From the NCBI RefSeq assembly GCF_000013025.1, contig NC_008358.1, positions 186,001-250,000 of the forward strand: a stretch of DNA of 64,000 nucleotides, written 5' to 3'. Every line of letters starts with the position of its first letter. Position 1 is the first letter of the stretch. The notes below the pieces were generated by a model. It saw only the letters and a list, made by a program, of their open reading frames with translations, did not search any database and was not told the origin of the DNA. This DNA comes from Hyphomonas neptunium ATCC 15444. GTDB lineage: Bacteria > Pseudomonadota > Alphaproteobacteria > Caulobacterales > Hyphomonadaceae. Shown piece by piece: positions 52,653-62,109 of the stretch. The position numbers and the translations under genes were made by a program.

Positions 52653-54104
52653 TCAGAGCTCCATCAGGATGCCGATCATGTCGCGGGCAACCTGGATCAC
52701 CCGCGCATTGGCGGCATAGGCCTGCTCAATGAGCAGAAGAGATTCCATTTCCACATCGACATCAACGCCGGTCAGAGATTGTTCGGCTTCAACAAGTGTA
52801 ACGTGCTGAGCCTGCGTGGAGGCGAGCACGGAGTCCTGGTAGACGCGCTTCTGTCCGACAACAGAGGAAAGCTGCGCGGCAAGATCACTGGCGGAAAAGG
52901 CGCCCTGGATTCCGTTTGCGTTGAGGGATTTCACCTGAGTGAAAGCGTCATAGATTGCCGAGAGCGTCGCCGAGTTGCCGGGCGGGCCGGAGGCGGTTGC
53001 GCCGAGACCGTCGCGAAGGCGCCAGATGTCGCCGCCCTGCGCCGGATCAACGGCGGCGTTAACGGAAATGCGCGAGGCAAGCCCGGACAGGCCTGCGGCG
53101 TCTGGGTCTACGAACAGGCCTTGCTCACCGGGGGTTTTGGTCGGGTCTATGGCGTCATCGGAGAGGCGGGTGATGATGTCGTTCGCAACCATGTCCAACT
53201 GGTCCATGAACGCGGGCACGTCCTGATCACGCAGCGTGAACAGGGCGCCGAACAATCCGCCGGAGACCGCGCCGAACGAGGTTGAGCCGGTTGTCAGGTC
53301 GATGCCGTCAACCGAAATGCCCGACAGGTCGCCGTTGGCCAGTGTCTGGCCGGACGTGAAGGCGGAGGAGGGGGTAAATTCGATCTGGCGCGCGGTGCTG
53401 CCATTGATCAGGTAAACCCCTTGCGTGGTGAGCACATCAATCGTTCCGGCATCGCGTTGCACGGTCTGGATCGGGAGAAACTCGGCGATGGTATCGAGAA
53501 CCCGTTGGCGCTCGTCCATCAGGGTTGCGGCTTGCTCCGACGTGCGGTCGATGCTGGCGATACGCTTGTTGAGGTCCTGAACCTGTTTCAGGGCCGTATT
53601 GACCGTTTCAACCCCTTGCGCAATTTCGCTATCGGCTTCGGCGCGGGCCTGCGCGCCGTATTCAGACAAGCTGTTGAGTTCCCGCGCCACAGACTTTGCT
53701 GCATCAAGCAGCGCTGATCCGTTTGCGGTCGATTCCGGAGAGGTGACCGCTGCGGAGAGGGCGGTTTCGAAGTTCGAGAAACTGCGGAACAACCCACCGC
53801 CGGATGAGGTGTTGCCCACGCGTTGGGAGATTGTCTGCCAGGTTGAGGCGAGTACGGTTGCCTGCGCGACATCGCTGGTCAGCTCACGGCGCTGAGCCTT
53901 GATGGCATCGTCCCCGGCGCGGGCGACACCGTTCGCCATAACACCGGCCGTCTGGGACCCGTTGACGAGCTCGCCCACCACCAGCGAGCGCCGGACATAG
54001 CCCGGCGTGCTGGCGTTGGCGACGTTGGTCGCGACGATCTCGGCCTTCTGGCTGGTAACCTGAAGGCCGGACCGTGCTGCGAGGATGGCGGCTGAGATGC
54101 TCAC
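52653..54104 (-). CDS. flgK: Hook-associated protein FlgK
   Basis: A 483-residue protein with the conserved N-terminal rod/hook helix (LAARSGLQVTSQKAEIVATNVANASTPGYVRRS), a central SLGTF-like domain, and a C-terminal helix (LLLIEQAYAANARVIQVARDMIGILMEL) matching the flagellar basal-body-rod C-terminal domain. GTG start. It is the hook-side junction protein. Lies 26 bases after the flgE stop. Confidence 0.9.
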   Translation of the reverse strand: MSISAAILAARSGLQVTSQKAEIVATNVANASTPGYVRRSLVVGELVNGSQTAGVMANGVARAGDDAIKAQRRELTSDVAQATVLASTWQTISQRVGNTSSGGGLFRSFSNFETALSAAVTSPESTANGSALLDAAKSVARELNSLSEYGAQARAEADSEIAQGVETVNTALKQVQDLNKRIASIDRTSEQAATLMDERQRVLDTIAEFLPIQTVQRDAGTIDVLTTQGVYLINGSTARQIEFTPSSAFTSGQTLANGDLSGISVDGIDLTTGSTSFGAVSGGLFGALFTLRDQDVPAFMDQLDMVANDIITRLSDDAIDPTKTPGEQGLFVDPDAAGLSGLASRISVNAAVDPAQGGDIWRLRDGLGATASGPPGNSATLSAIYDAFTQVKSLNANGIQGAFSASDLAAQLSSVVGQKRVYQDSVLASTQAQHVTLVEAEQSLTGVDVDVEMESLLLIEQAYAANARVIQVARDMIGILMEL

Positions 54105-54130
54105 TTAGGCAGGTCTCCCCGTCATCGCCG

Positions 54131-55435
54131 TCAGCGTTTCAGGTTCGTGGTTTCCTGGAGCATCTCGTCGACCGTCTGCACGATCTTGGCGTTCGAGGAA
54201 TACGCGCGCTGGGTTTCGATCAGATCGGTCAGTTCCGACGCGATGTCCGTGGTCGATTCCATCAGCGAGTAGCCGGAAATGCCACCCACAGGGCCGCTGC
54301 CTGCGTCCCAGAGGTAGAGGTTTCCGCTCGAATTGGAGACCGAGTAGGCTTGGGAATCCAGCGCCCGGAGACCGTTCATGTTGGGCACGTCACCCACCGG
54401 GATCTGATAGAGTGTCCGCCGGAAGCCTTTGTCATAGATCGCCTGGAGGAAGCCCTGCTCGTCGATTTCGATCGATTGAAGGTCGCCGATCGGGGAGCCG
54501 TTTTTCGTCACGGCCGTCGGCGCAAAGGAGGCAGCCAGCTGAGTGATGCCAGCGCTGTCATTCGGCCGGCCAATGAAGACTTCCACGGGGCCATGATCGA
54601 GGGTGAGGGACACGCGGCCCGTTGCCGGATCGTAAGTTGCGCCGTTGGCCGCGGTTGCAGAGGCGATACGGCCACCTGCAGTGGGCGAATCGTTGAACGT
54701 AAGCGCCAGATCACCAACGGATGTCAGCGGATCGCCCGCGCTGTCGAAGATTTCGACATTCCATTCGTTGCTTGATCCCGCTGCGGGGACTGTCGGCGTG
54801 AACTGGAAGGTTACGGTCTGGGCGCGGCCAAGGTTGTCGAAATACTCAACCGGCAGCATGTAGGGATCGCCTGGTCCGCCGGCGGTCGTGGCGTCAGCAG
54901 GGATGTTGATGCCGAGATCGATGCTTGAGGTGGGGGTCGCATTGAATTGCGAGGTCGAGATGTTCACGGGCACCAGGTTTGCGCCGCTATTACGGCTGAC
55001 ATTGCCGACCCCGCCCGACGAGTCGGCAGCCCAGCCGAGAAGGAAGAGGCCGCTCTGCGTGCGCAGGTATCCATTTTCATCGGCAAAGAATGAGCCCGTA
55101 GGGGTGAGCATCATGTTCCGGTTGGAGGCAAGGTTTGTGGTGCCATCCAGGTCGGTCACCGGAAGGAGGCCGCGTCCTGAGATCGCAACATCGGTCGCGC
55201 TACCGGTACGAATCAGTGATCCGGTGGCAGCAATATCTTTGTACGTATCAACGCGGACGCCGCCGGCAGCATAGGCAGATGTTTTCTGCTGCAGCACCAT
55301 GCTGGAGAAGTCCACGGCACTACGTTTGTAGCCATAGGTGCCGGAGTTTGCGATGTTGTCGGAAATGGTGGCGAGGCGTGTGCCATTGACACTCAGCCCC
55401 ATAACCCCCGCGTTCAGGGAGGATGAGATGCTCAT
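54131..55435 (-). CDS. flgE: Flagellar hook protein FlgE
   Basis: A 434-residue protein with the N-terminal hook/rod signature (LATISDNIANSGTYGYKRSAVDFSSMV), a variable central part and the C-terminal SLMESTTDIASELTDLIETQRAYSSNAKIVQTVDEMLQ domain. It polymerises as the hook. The ATG at 55435 has AGGAGC upstream; the frame continues 11 codons beyond but without conservation. A TTGC-type element lies about 30 bases upstream but a clear -24 is missing. Confidence 0.92.
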   Translation of the reverse strand: MSISSSLNAGVMGLSVNGTRLATISDNIANSGTYGYKRSAVDFSSMVLQQKTSAYAAGGVRVDTYKDIAATGSLIRTGSATDVAISGRGLLPVTDLDGTTNLASNRNMMLTPTGSFFADENGYLRTQSGLFLLGWAADSSGGVGNVSRNSGANLVPVNISTSQFNATPTSSIDLGINIPADATTAGGPGDPYMLPVEYFDNLGRAQTVTFQFTPTVPAAGSSNEWNVEIFDSAGDPLTSVGDLALTFNDSPTAGGRIASATAANGATYDPATGRVSLTLDHGPVEVFIGRPNDSAGITQLAASFAPTAVTKNGSPIGDLQSIEIDEQGFLQAIYDKGFRRTLYQIPVGDVPNMNGLRALDSQAYSVSNSSGNLYLWDAGSGPVGGISGYSLMESTTDIASELTDLIETQRAYSSNAKIVQTVDEMLQETTNLKR

Positions 55436-55553
55436 ATCTGGTTGCTCCTGCGTCAGATAATAACGCAAATTGGAGGCAACTCGTAAATAAGCCGATAACT
55501 CTTGTTAGCCGAGTTTCTTAATCTTCCGGTAACCGGTTAATTCGGCGGCGGGC

Positions 55554-56417
55554 TTAATCCGTCAGTATGGTGATGGATATGCGACGGTTCTGGGCGGCCT
55601 GCGGGTCGTCTTTCACCAGCGGGTCGGTGTCGGCTTTGCCGGACACTTCCCGGATCCGGTCTGACGGAATATCGGCGCGCGACAGAAGGCGGCGGGCAGC
55701 GTTGGCCCGGTCTGCGGACAGATTCCAGTTGTCGTAGATGGCACCATTGCGGTAGCGGTGACTGTCGGTGTGGCCAACAATCTTGATATCATTGTCAAAT
55801 TCGGCAAACGACTCGGCCACGACATCGATCAGTTGAACCATCGTTTCGGAAGGCTCGCTCCGCCCGAGAGGGAAGAGGGGGGTGCTTTCAGAATCCGTGA
55901 TCTCCAGTACGATGCCTTCCGGAGACATCTTGATCATCAGATGCTCGGATAGCTGGCGGCTTTCAGCGCTGAGAGACTCCTTCAAACCTTGAAGCTCATC
56001 GGCGATTTGCTTTTCCTCTGCCTGTTTGGCCAGAGTGTCCACGTCTTCGGTCTGATCCTGGGCGTCTTTGGTCTTGCCGTCACCATAAGCTGGATTTTCG
56101 ACGGTTTCCTTGCGGTTGGCGCCAGTACCCATCTTCGCATAGGTATCTTCAGAGAAGATCGAGGACCCGTTGAGGCCGTCTGAACCGCCACCGGATATGC
56201 GGCTGATCGGAATGGTCGGGTTAAAATAGTCGGCAATACCCTTGCGTTGCTCCTCAGTGGTCGCGTTGAGCAGCCACATAAGAAGAAAGAACGCCATCAT
56301 GGCGGTCACAAAGTCAGCATAAGCGACCTTCCAGGCGCCGCCATGATGGCCGTCCGCCTTGTAGACCTTCTTACGCTTAATAATGGTCGGTCCCTGTACT
56401 GAGGAGTCCGTCGCCAT
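55554..56417 (-). CDS. motB: Flagellar stator protein MotB
   Basis: A 287-residue protein with one membrane segment near residue 35 carrying the ion-channel aspartate (GGAWKVAYADFVTAMMAFFLLMWLL), a periplasmic linker and a C-terminal OmpA/MotB peptidoglycan-binding domain (IVGHTDSHRYRN, NLSADRANAARRLL). The sequence suggests a proton-driven stator. ATG 56417 or GTG 56426. motA is 1.1 kb away on the other strand, separated by the fliM-like gene; this split is unusual. Confidence 0.92.
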   Translation of the reverse strand: MATDSSVQGPTIIKRKKVYKADGHHGGAWKVAYADFVTAMMAFFLLMWLLNATTEEQRKGIADYFNPTIPISRISGGGSDGLNGSSIFSEDTYAKMGTGANRKETVENPAYGDGKTKDAQDQTEDVDTLAKQAEEKQIADELQGLKESLSAESRQLSEHLMIKMSPEGIVLEITDSESTPLFPLGRSEPSETMVQLIDVVAESFAEFDNDIKIVGHTDSHRYRNGAIYDNWNLSADRANAARRLLSRADIPSDRIREVSGKADTDPLVKDDPQAAQNRRISITILTD

Positions 56418-56579
56418 TTCAACCACCAGTTCTGCTTCTGCTGGTAGGCTTTTACCATCGCATGCTCAATTAAGAGCGTAGGATGGCGGTAAGGATCGGC
56501 CCATTCCGCTAACCATTCCTCAACCAATTCGGCAGCACTAAGAGTCGTTGGAATCTTATTAATCCCGGAAGGCTGGGGT

Positions 56580-57470
56580 ATGACATCGGTGCTCAGAAAA
56601 AAGATGGGGGCAGGCTCGGGGTTACCCCCGACGATACTGCGCTACCATGATTTCTGGGATGCGATTCATCGCTCAGTTACCAGCTGGGCCGCCCAATCTC
56701 TGGATGGCGGTGTCCCGCAGGAGCCGGAAATGCGCCGGGTTTACTCTGGGACAGCGGCGACCGAAGCGCTCGATCTCAGGACGACATTCTACTTCAACTC
56801 AAGAGTTTCTCCCGGCCTGTGTGCCATTGCGACCGATGGGGCAGGGGCGGCGCGTATTGTTGCAAAGCGTCTCAGCCAGGATTTCGAAAGCGCGAAGGAA
56901 GCGTCCGCGCTTTTCCTGAAATTGATGTTCGAGGCGCCGGCCGTTTCACTCTGGCGCGCCACGGCTGAGGCCCTGGAGGGCCATCAGGCAGACACGCTCG
57001 CTTCTCCGCTTTCCGACCCGATGCAGGCGGCTGGCAATTTCGAAACCGATAGCCGGTATCTTGTCATTGCCTATTCGGTCATGCCCGAAGCGCTTCAATG
57101 CCAGATCTGGCTGGTCTTTGATCTGGACTATCTGATGGGCTGCGCCCACGAGGCCGAACGGCGGGCCGCCGAGAACAAGCGCCCAAGCACATCGAGACAG
57201 CTTCGCGACAGCGTGATGAGCTCTTCGATAAGAGTCGAGGCGGTTCTTGACAAAATATCAATGACGATCGGCGAATGTTCGCGCCTGAAAGTAGGCGATC
57301 TCATTCCGCTGCCAGACACTGATCCCGGATCGGTTCGTCTGAATGCAGAGACCGTCAACGGACAAATAGAGATTGGGCAATGTGAAATGGGCGTGTGGAA
57401 GCGTCAGCGAGCGCTGAAGCTGAAACAACCCGTGCTCGAACCCTTCACGCAGGAAGTCGCGAAGATGTAG
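56580..57470 (+). CDS. fliM: Divergent FliM-like flagellar motor switch protein
   Basis: A 296-residue protein whose C-terminal part (about 212-284) is a SpoA domain: SSSIRVEAVLDKISMTIGEC, LKVGDLIPL, LNAETVNGQIEIGQCEM. The preceding 200 residues have the length of a FliM middle domain but little recognisable motif. The N-terminal CheY-binding LSQxEIDALL motif of canonical FliM is missing, and no GGPG loop is apparent (a DGAGA sequence at 86-90 is the nearest). Its place beside motA, with FliG and FliN also encoded in the island, supports FliM. Another SpoA protein is possible. Confidence 0.65.
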   Translation: MTSVLRKKMGAGSGLPPTILRYHDFWDAIHRSVTSWAAQSLDGGVPQEPEMRRVYSGTAATEALDLRTTFYFNSRVSPGLCAIATDGAGAARIVAKRLSQDFESAKEASALFLKLMFEAPAVSLWRATAEALEGHQADTLASPLSDPMQAAGNFETDSRYLVIAYSVMPEALQCQIWLVFDLDYLMGCAHEAERRAAENKRPSTSRQLRDSVMSSSIRVEAVLDKISMTIGECSRLKVGDLIPLPDTDPGSVRLNAETVNGQIEIGQCEMGVWKRQRALKLKQPVLEPFTQEVAKM

Positions 57471-57540
57471 CAATGAAAGGTCACCCGCAGCCACCGCTAT
57501 AAAAGAGTGGCGCGGTTTATAGGTACACGGAGATAGGCAG

Positions 57541-58407
57541 TTGAACGCGATACTTGGCCTGGTAGTTACCATGGTGATGGTCTTTGGCGGCTATATGCTC
57601 GCCGGAGGCAAGTTAGGTATTATCCTACATTCACTTCCCTTTGAGATGATGATGATTGGCGGGGCCGCAACCGGCGCGTTCCTCGCTTCAAACGATTTCG
57701 GCACGGTCAAACATACCGGGGGCGACGTTGCCGCTGCATTTACCGGGCCGAAGTGGAAGAAAAACGACTATCAGGATCTCCTGCTGCTCATGCATGAGCT
57801 GCTGCACATCCTGAAACAGAACCCGGTCGACATCGAACCGCACATTGAGGCGCCGAACGAGTCTTCGGTTTTCATGAAATATCCCCGTATCCTGAAGGAT
57901 CACGAGGCGATTGAGATGATCTGCGACACGATCCGCTCAATGATCATGAACTTCGACAACGTCCACCAGGTCGAAGAACTGCTCGACAAACACCTTGAGA
58001 GCCTTCTCGAAGAGAAGCTGCATGGATCTCATGCGCTTCAGCAGATGGCTGACGCTTTGCCGGCCCTCGGGATCGTGGCGGCCGTTCTGGGTGTTATCAA
58101 AACCATGGCATCCATCGACAAACCACCTGAAGTGCTTGGCGGTATGATCGGCGGCGCGCTTGTCGGAACATTCCTTGGCGTGTTTCTGGCTTACGGCGTT
58201 GTCGGCCCGTTTGCGGCACGCGTGAAGACAATCCGGTCGGAAGAACATCTCTTCTATTCGATGATCGGGCAGGTGCTCGTCTCGAACCTGCACAAGAACC
58301 CGGTCAACATCTGTGTTGAGGTTGCCCGCCGTCAGGCGCCGGCGCGGGTCCGTCCGTCCTTTGATGAGGTCGAGCAAGCGGTTAGGGGGCTCAAGCAGGC
58401 AGCATGA
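57541..58407 (+). CDS. motA: Flagellar stator protein MotA
   Basis: A 288-residue protein with four membrane segments (ILGLVVTMVMVFGGYMLAGGKLG, FEMMMIGGAATGAFLASND, then ALPALGIVAAVLGVIKTM and LVGTFLGVFLAYGVVGPFA) and the large cytoplasmic loop between segments 2 and 3, which would touch FliG. Start is TTG at 57541 with GGAG about 9 bases upstream. It overlaps the next gene by 4 bases. motB is on the other strand beyond the fliM-like gene. Confidence 0.93.
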   Translation: MNAILGLVVTMVMVFGGYMLAGGKLGIILHSLPFEMMMIGGAATGAFLASNDFGTVKHTGGDVAAAFTGPKWKKNDYQDLLLLMHELLHILKQNPVDIEPHIEAPNESSVFMKYPRILKDHEAIEMICDTIRSMIMNFDNVHQVEELLDKHLESLLEEKLHGSHALQQMADALPALGIVAAVLGVIKTMASIDKPPEVLGGMIGGALVGTFLGVFLAYGVVGPFAARVKTIRSEEHLFYSMIGQVLVSNLHKNPVNICVEVARRQAPARVRPSFDEVEQAVRGLKQAA

Positions 58408-60167
58408 GGCGTTACCTCTGGCTTCTCCTTTGTGGCGCGCTCCTGGCTCCGCCCGTCCTTGCCGCCAAACCGGAGGCAGAGACGGCGGGGCCAGACGCGC
58501 GAAAGCAGGAGCTGTCGACCGAGCTCAACCAGTTTGTTCGCGATGCCATCGATGAGGGCCTTCTCGCGCCATCAGGATCGGGCGCCGCTGCCGAACCGAT
58601 GGAGCCGTCTGCCGAAGTAGAGACCGTGGAGCGCGGCGTGGATGCAGCGCCAACAGCACCGTCCGACGTCTGGGCGTTATCTGGCCCGATGGATTGCAAT
58701 GCGCCTTACCCGCTCGACTTTTCAGAGTTCGAAGCCATCGCAAGCTATTCGGACATCCTGAACTACCGCACCCAGCTGATGGCGGACGGTGTTTCGGCGA
58801 CAGACGACCCTCGGTTGGCGAAGGCATACATTGCGCTCGACATGGCGTCTGAGGCGGTGATGAATCTCAGCGATCCAACCAAGCCGAATGAGCAGGCGCT
58901 GTATCATGTTGCGCAATTGCTCGACGGCCGTATCCGTCCGGATCTGACGTACTTTCAGGCACTCGCGCAGTGCCATGAGAAGGCCGAGCTGTGGCTCGGG
59001 ATCGCTCTGCTGATTGATGGGCAAGGTACCGGCGCAGCTTATATTGATAAGAGATTCAATGCCTTCCGCGAACTGCCATTGCAGTTGCGCACGAGTGTTA
59101 CCGCAATCGCTGTTCCAGCTCTGGACCGCACTGATGGGCGGTTTCTGTCTCAGAAGATGCTGGCGTCCTTCGGCGAGGCGGAACTGCGCGATTCCGCTCA
59201 GCTCCAGTTTGCCAATGCCATCCTGGAAATGGGGCAGGGGAACACGCAGGCAGAGATCCTGATCCGCACTTTCCTTCTGCAAGGCCGGTTCCAGGAGGAA
59301 GCCCTCTTTGCACTGATAAGACATCACCGCGTCATCGATGCGCCCGTCAAAGCATTGCTGCTCGATGGCATGTTGTTCAAGATCGAACAGTCTCAGCGTG
59401 ACGAAGATATTCGCGCGAGCATGAAGTTTGTGCTCGATGAGCTCAGCGCCGAGTCCCGCTATCTGACCATGATGGACATGGCCGGGCGCGACAACATGCA
59501 GAGCGAAGCGGCCCAAAGCGAAATCCGGATTTATTTCGTGACCGGCCTGCAGCGCGATCTAGCAAGTGACGACCCGCTTCACAATCTGGCAGCCATTGAA
59601 GCGCTGTCGATCGAGGCCGGTCTTCTCGATCATCATGAGCAGCGTAAAGCGCTCTATGAGGCCGCGACCCTGAAGGCGGTGCGTCTTGGTTTCGCATCAC
59701 TCGCCGACGAGCTTTCCCGGAAAACGCAGCCTGGTGAGGCCGTTGCCGAACAGCGCGCGACCCTTGCTTATCGTCTCAAGGATTATCCTGCCGTTTTCCA
59801 GCTAGCCGACGCCAATCCGTCGAACATCCAGATCGGATTGGTGGCCGCCCTCAGCGCTATTGACGCGAATGACGCCGCGCAGCTTCAACTCTTCACCTCC
59901 CGCCTCAAGCTTGATGATGCGACGATCCTTGCACTGATTGAGCAGGACGCGGCCAGCCAGCGCTGGATCGTGCCCAACGCCGTCTATCAGGCAGCGGGGG
60001 CTATAACAGACGAGGCAAGTAAAGCACGGGCAGACCGTGTTCTTGGCTTGAAGCAGGCCGCAGCCAGCGGCGTGGCTGAACCATCACCGACCAGTATCGC
60101 CGGTGTTCCAGACCGCCTGATGACGACACGGATGGCACTGGATTCTCTCGAGGGAGGGAGCAACTGA
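58404..60167 (+). CDS. Large exported protein of unknown function in the motility cluster (MotC-analog candidate)
   Basis: A 587-residue protein with a signal peptide (LWLLLCGALLAPPVLA, cleavage about residue 20), an acidic low-complexity stretch (25-90), and then a long all-helical region with repeated helix pairs resembling TPR/SEL1-like repeats. It overlaps both motA (ATGA) and flgF (TGATG), so it must be translated with them. Its position recalls rhizobial MotC, a periplasmic partner of MotB, but no sequence similarity is obvious to me. A stator-support or rod-assembly role is inferred from context only. Confidence 0.6.
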   Translation: MRRYLWLLLCGALLAPPVLAAKPEAETAGPDARKQELSTELNQFVRDAIDEGLLAPSGSGAAAEPMEPSAEVETVERGVDAAPTAPSDVWALSGPMDCNAPYPLDFSEFEAIASYSDILNYRTQLMADGVSATDDPRLAKAYIALDMASEAVMNLSDPTKPNEQALYHVAQLLDGRIRPDLTYFQALAQCHEKAELWLGIALLIDGQGTGAAYIDKRFNAFRELPLQLRTSVTAIAVPALDRTDGRFLSQKMLASFGEAELRDSAQLQFANAILEMGQGNTQAEILIRTFLLQGRFQEEALFALIRHHRVIDAPVKALLLDGMLFKIEQSQRDEDIRASMKFVLDELSAESRYLTMMDMAGRDNMQSEAAQSEIRIYFVTGLQRDLASDDPLHNLAAIEALSIEAGLLDHHEQRKALYEAATLKAVRLGFASLADELSRKTQPGEAVAEQRATLAYRLKDYPAVFQLADANPSNIQIGLVAALSAIDANDAAQLQLFTSRLKLDDATILALIEQDAASQRWIVPNAVYQAAGAITDEASKARADRVLGLKQAAASGVAEPSPTSIAGVPDRLMTTRMALDSLEGGSN

Positions 60168-60883
60168 TGTCGAGCCCCATTTACACGACACTCGCCCGCC
60201 AGCAGGGCCTGATGCAGGAAATGCAGGTCGTCGCGAACAATCTCGCAAATTCCAGCACGACCGGCTACAAATCTGATCGGGCCATCTTCACGGAGTTCCT
60301 CGTCTCCACCGGAGACTCGCCGGATCAGTCGCTCTCGATGGGCGGTCTGGGCGGGCATGCCTTTCAGCTTGAGCAAGGTGGCCTGAACTTTACGGGTGGC
60401 CGGTTTGATCTGGCGATCCAGGGCGAAGGTTTCTTCATGGTGGAAACGCCGCAGGGCGAACGCCTCACACGCGCCGGGCATTTCCAGCTTTCAGGCGCAG
60501 GACAGCTTGTCGACATGCAAGGCAATCCGGTTCTCAGCGCGGGCGGAAATCCCATCACCATTCCCGACGATGCGACAGATGTGAGTTTTGGCGAGGACGG
60601 CACAATCTCCGGCAACGGACAGATCATTGATCAGGTTGGCATCATGCTCGCCGACGGCCAGCTTACCAGGGATTCCAACACCTATTTTGCTGCCGAAGGC
60701 GGCGTGGCGCCGACCCAGGACGCAAAACTGGTCCAGGGCGCGCTTGAACAATCGAATGTGTCACCGGTGCTGGAAGTGTCCCGGATGATTGAAGTGCAGC
60801 GCGCGTATGAGGCGGGTCAGGCACTTCTTGAAAAGGAGGACCAGCGCATCAGCCAGCTGATCACAGCTGTGCGGGAACGTTGA
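60167..60883 (+). CDS. flgF: Flagellar proximal rod protein FlgF
   Basis: A 238-residue rod protein with N-terminal MQEMQVVANNLANSSTTGYKSDR, central DLAIQGEGFFMVETPQGERLTRAG and C-terminal VSPVLEVSRMIEVQRAYEAGQALLEKED helix. Strong ribosome site GGGAGGGAG before the ATG. Cotranscribed with flgG, flgA, flgH downstream. Confidence 0.92.
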   Translation: MSSPIYTTLARQQGLMQEMQVVANNLANSSTTGYKSDRAIFTEFLVSTGDSPDQSLSMGGLGGHAFQLEQGGLNFTGGRFDLAIQGEGFFMVETPQGERLTRAGHFQLSGAGQLVDMQGNPVLSAGGNPITIPDDATDVSFGEDGTISGNGQIIDQVGIMLADGQLTRDSNTYFAAEGGVAPTQDAKLVQGALEQSNVSPVLEVSRMIEVQRAYEAGQALLEKEDQRISQLITAVRER

Positions 60884-60911
60884 ACCGTTTTACCAGGTGT
60901 AGGAGACGCCT

Positions 60912-61697
60912 ATGAAGTCATTGCAGATTGCCGCGTCCGGTATGGCAGCCCAGCAAATGCGGGTGGAAGTCATCTCGAACAACATCGCCAACATGAGTAC
61001 GACCGCTTATCGTCCGAGGACGGCCGAGTTTTCGGATCTCATGTACCAGCAATATCTGACGCCTGGGACGATTACGTCTCAGGTGGGCACGGTGGTTCCT
61101 TCGGGAATTCAGCTCGGATCAGGTGTGCGCCCCACAACCGTATCGATGGACCTCACACAGGGGACATTGCGCGAGACACAGGCCGAACTCGACATCGCCA
61201 TCGATGGCAACGGGTTTCTGGAAGTAACGCTGCCTTCGGGCGAGCCCGCTTTCACCCGAGATGGCAAGCTCAGCCGCAGCCCGGATGGGGAGATCGTCAC
61301 ATCCGATGGCTTCCCGCTGGCAGACGGGATCGTCATTCCGGAAGATGCCCGGCGTATCTCGATCAGCAGGGACGGCGAAGTTGTCGCCTATTTTGACAAT
61401 GAAACCGAAGGCCAGGCCATCGGCAGCATCTCTCTCGTCCGGTTCGTGAACGAGAAGGGTCTTGAGGCCATGGGCGACAACATGTTCCGCGAAACGGAAG
61501 CCTCCGGCCCCGCAAACCGGCTCATTCCGGGAACGGAAGGGATGGGCTTTCTTCGCCAAGGTTATATCGAGGACTCGGCTGTTGATGTCGTCAAGGAGAT
61601 TGCCGACCTGATCGAAGCTCAGCGCGGCTATGAACTTAATTCCAAAGTGATCACGGCGTCCGATGAGATGCTCTCGGTCACCACGCGGTTGAGGTAG
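60912..61697 (+). CDS. flgG: Flagellar distal rod protein FlgG
   Basis: A 261-residue rod protein: AASGMAAQQMRVEVISNNIANMSTTAYR, the G-specific DLMYQQYLTPGT, ELDIAIDGNGFLEV, and C-terminal DVVKEIADLIEAQRGYELNSKVITASDEML. It makes the distal rod that traverses the P- and L-rings. AGGAG precedes the ATG. Confidence 0.95.
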   Translation: MKSLQIAASGMAAQQMRVEVISNNIANMSTTAYRPRTAEFSDLMYQQYLTPGTITSQVGTVVPSGIQLGSGVRPTTVSMDLTQGTLRETQAELDIAIDGNGFLEVTLPSGEPAFTRDGKLSRSPDGEIVTSDGFPLADGIVIPEDARRISISRDGEVVAYFDNETEGQAIGSISLVRFVNEKGLEAMGDNMFRETEASGPANRLIPGTEGMGFLRQGYIEDSAVDVVKEIADLIEAQRGYELNSKVITASDEMLSVTTRLR

Positions 61698-61701
61698 ACC
61701 C

Positions 61702-62109
61702 ATGAGCGTCTTGTTTGCCCTCGGTTTCACCGCGTTCGTCGCTCTTACGGATGCCTCTTCCATGATTGCTTCGGAAGTGATCCGGGCAGGGGATATCGTG
61801 ACGCCGGTTAACGCGTCGGCGGAGACCGGCGACGTTGCCTCCATGGAGGAGCCCGTCATCGGACGAGAAGCCAAACGCACCATTTATGCCGGTCAACCGG
61901 TCACGATGGACAATACGCGCCCGGCGCGTCTCGTCACACGCAATCAGATTGTCACCGTGAAATACATTCACGGCGGCCTCGAAATCTCCACCACCGGCCG
62001 CGCCATGGGAGAAGCCTCTCTCAACGAGCCGGTTACCGTTCTGAACCTTGAGTCTCGTCAGATGGTTCAGGGAATTGTCCAGGAAAGCGGATGGGTCCTC
62101 GCACAATGA
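61702..62109 (+). CDS. flgA: P-ring assembly chaperone FlgA (short form)
   Basis: A 135-residue protein with an N-terminal signal-like segment and a SAF-type domain: VIGREAKRTIYAGQPVTMDN, VTVKYIHGGLEISTTGRAM and NLESRQMVQGIVQE. This covers the C-terminal half of the E. coli FlgA (219 residues), as in other alphaproteobacterial short FlgA. It chaperones FlgI. Its stop overlaps flgH. Confidence 0.85.
   Translation: MSVLFALGFTAFVALTDASSMIASEVIRAGDIVTPVNASAETGDVASMEEPVIGREAKRTIYAGQPVTMDNTRPARLVTRNQIVTVKYIHGGLEISTTGRAMGEASLNEPVTVLNLESRQMVQGIVQESGWVLAQ

Noticed and set aside
55436-55500. Possible sigma-54 promoter upstream of flgE
   Set aside because: On the minus strand TTGCCTCCAATTTGC has the -12 TTGC but lacks the GG of the -24 element, so it does not meet the consensus.
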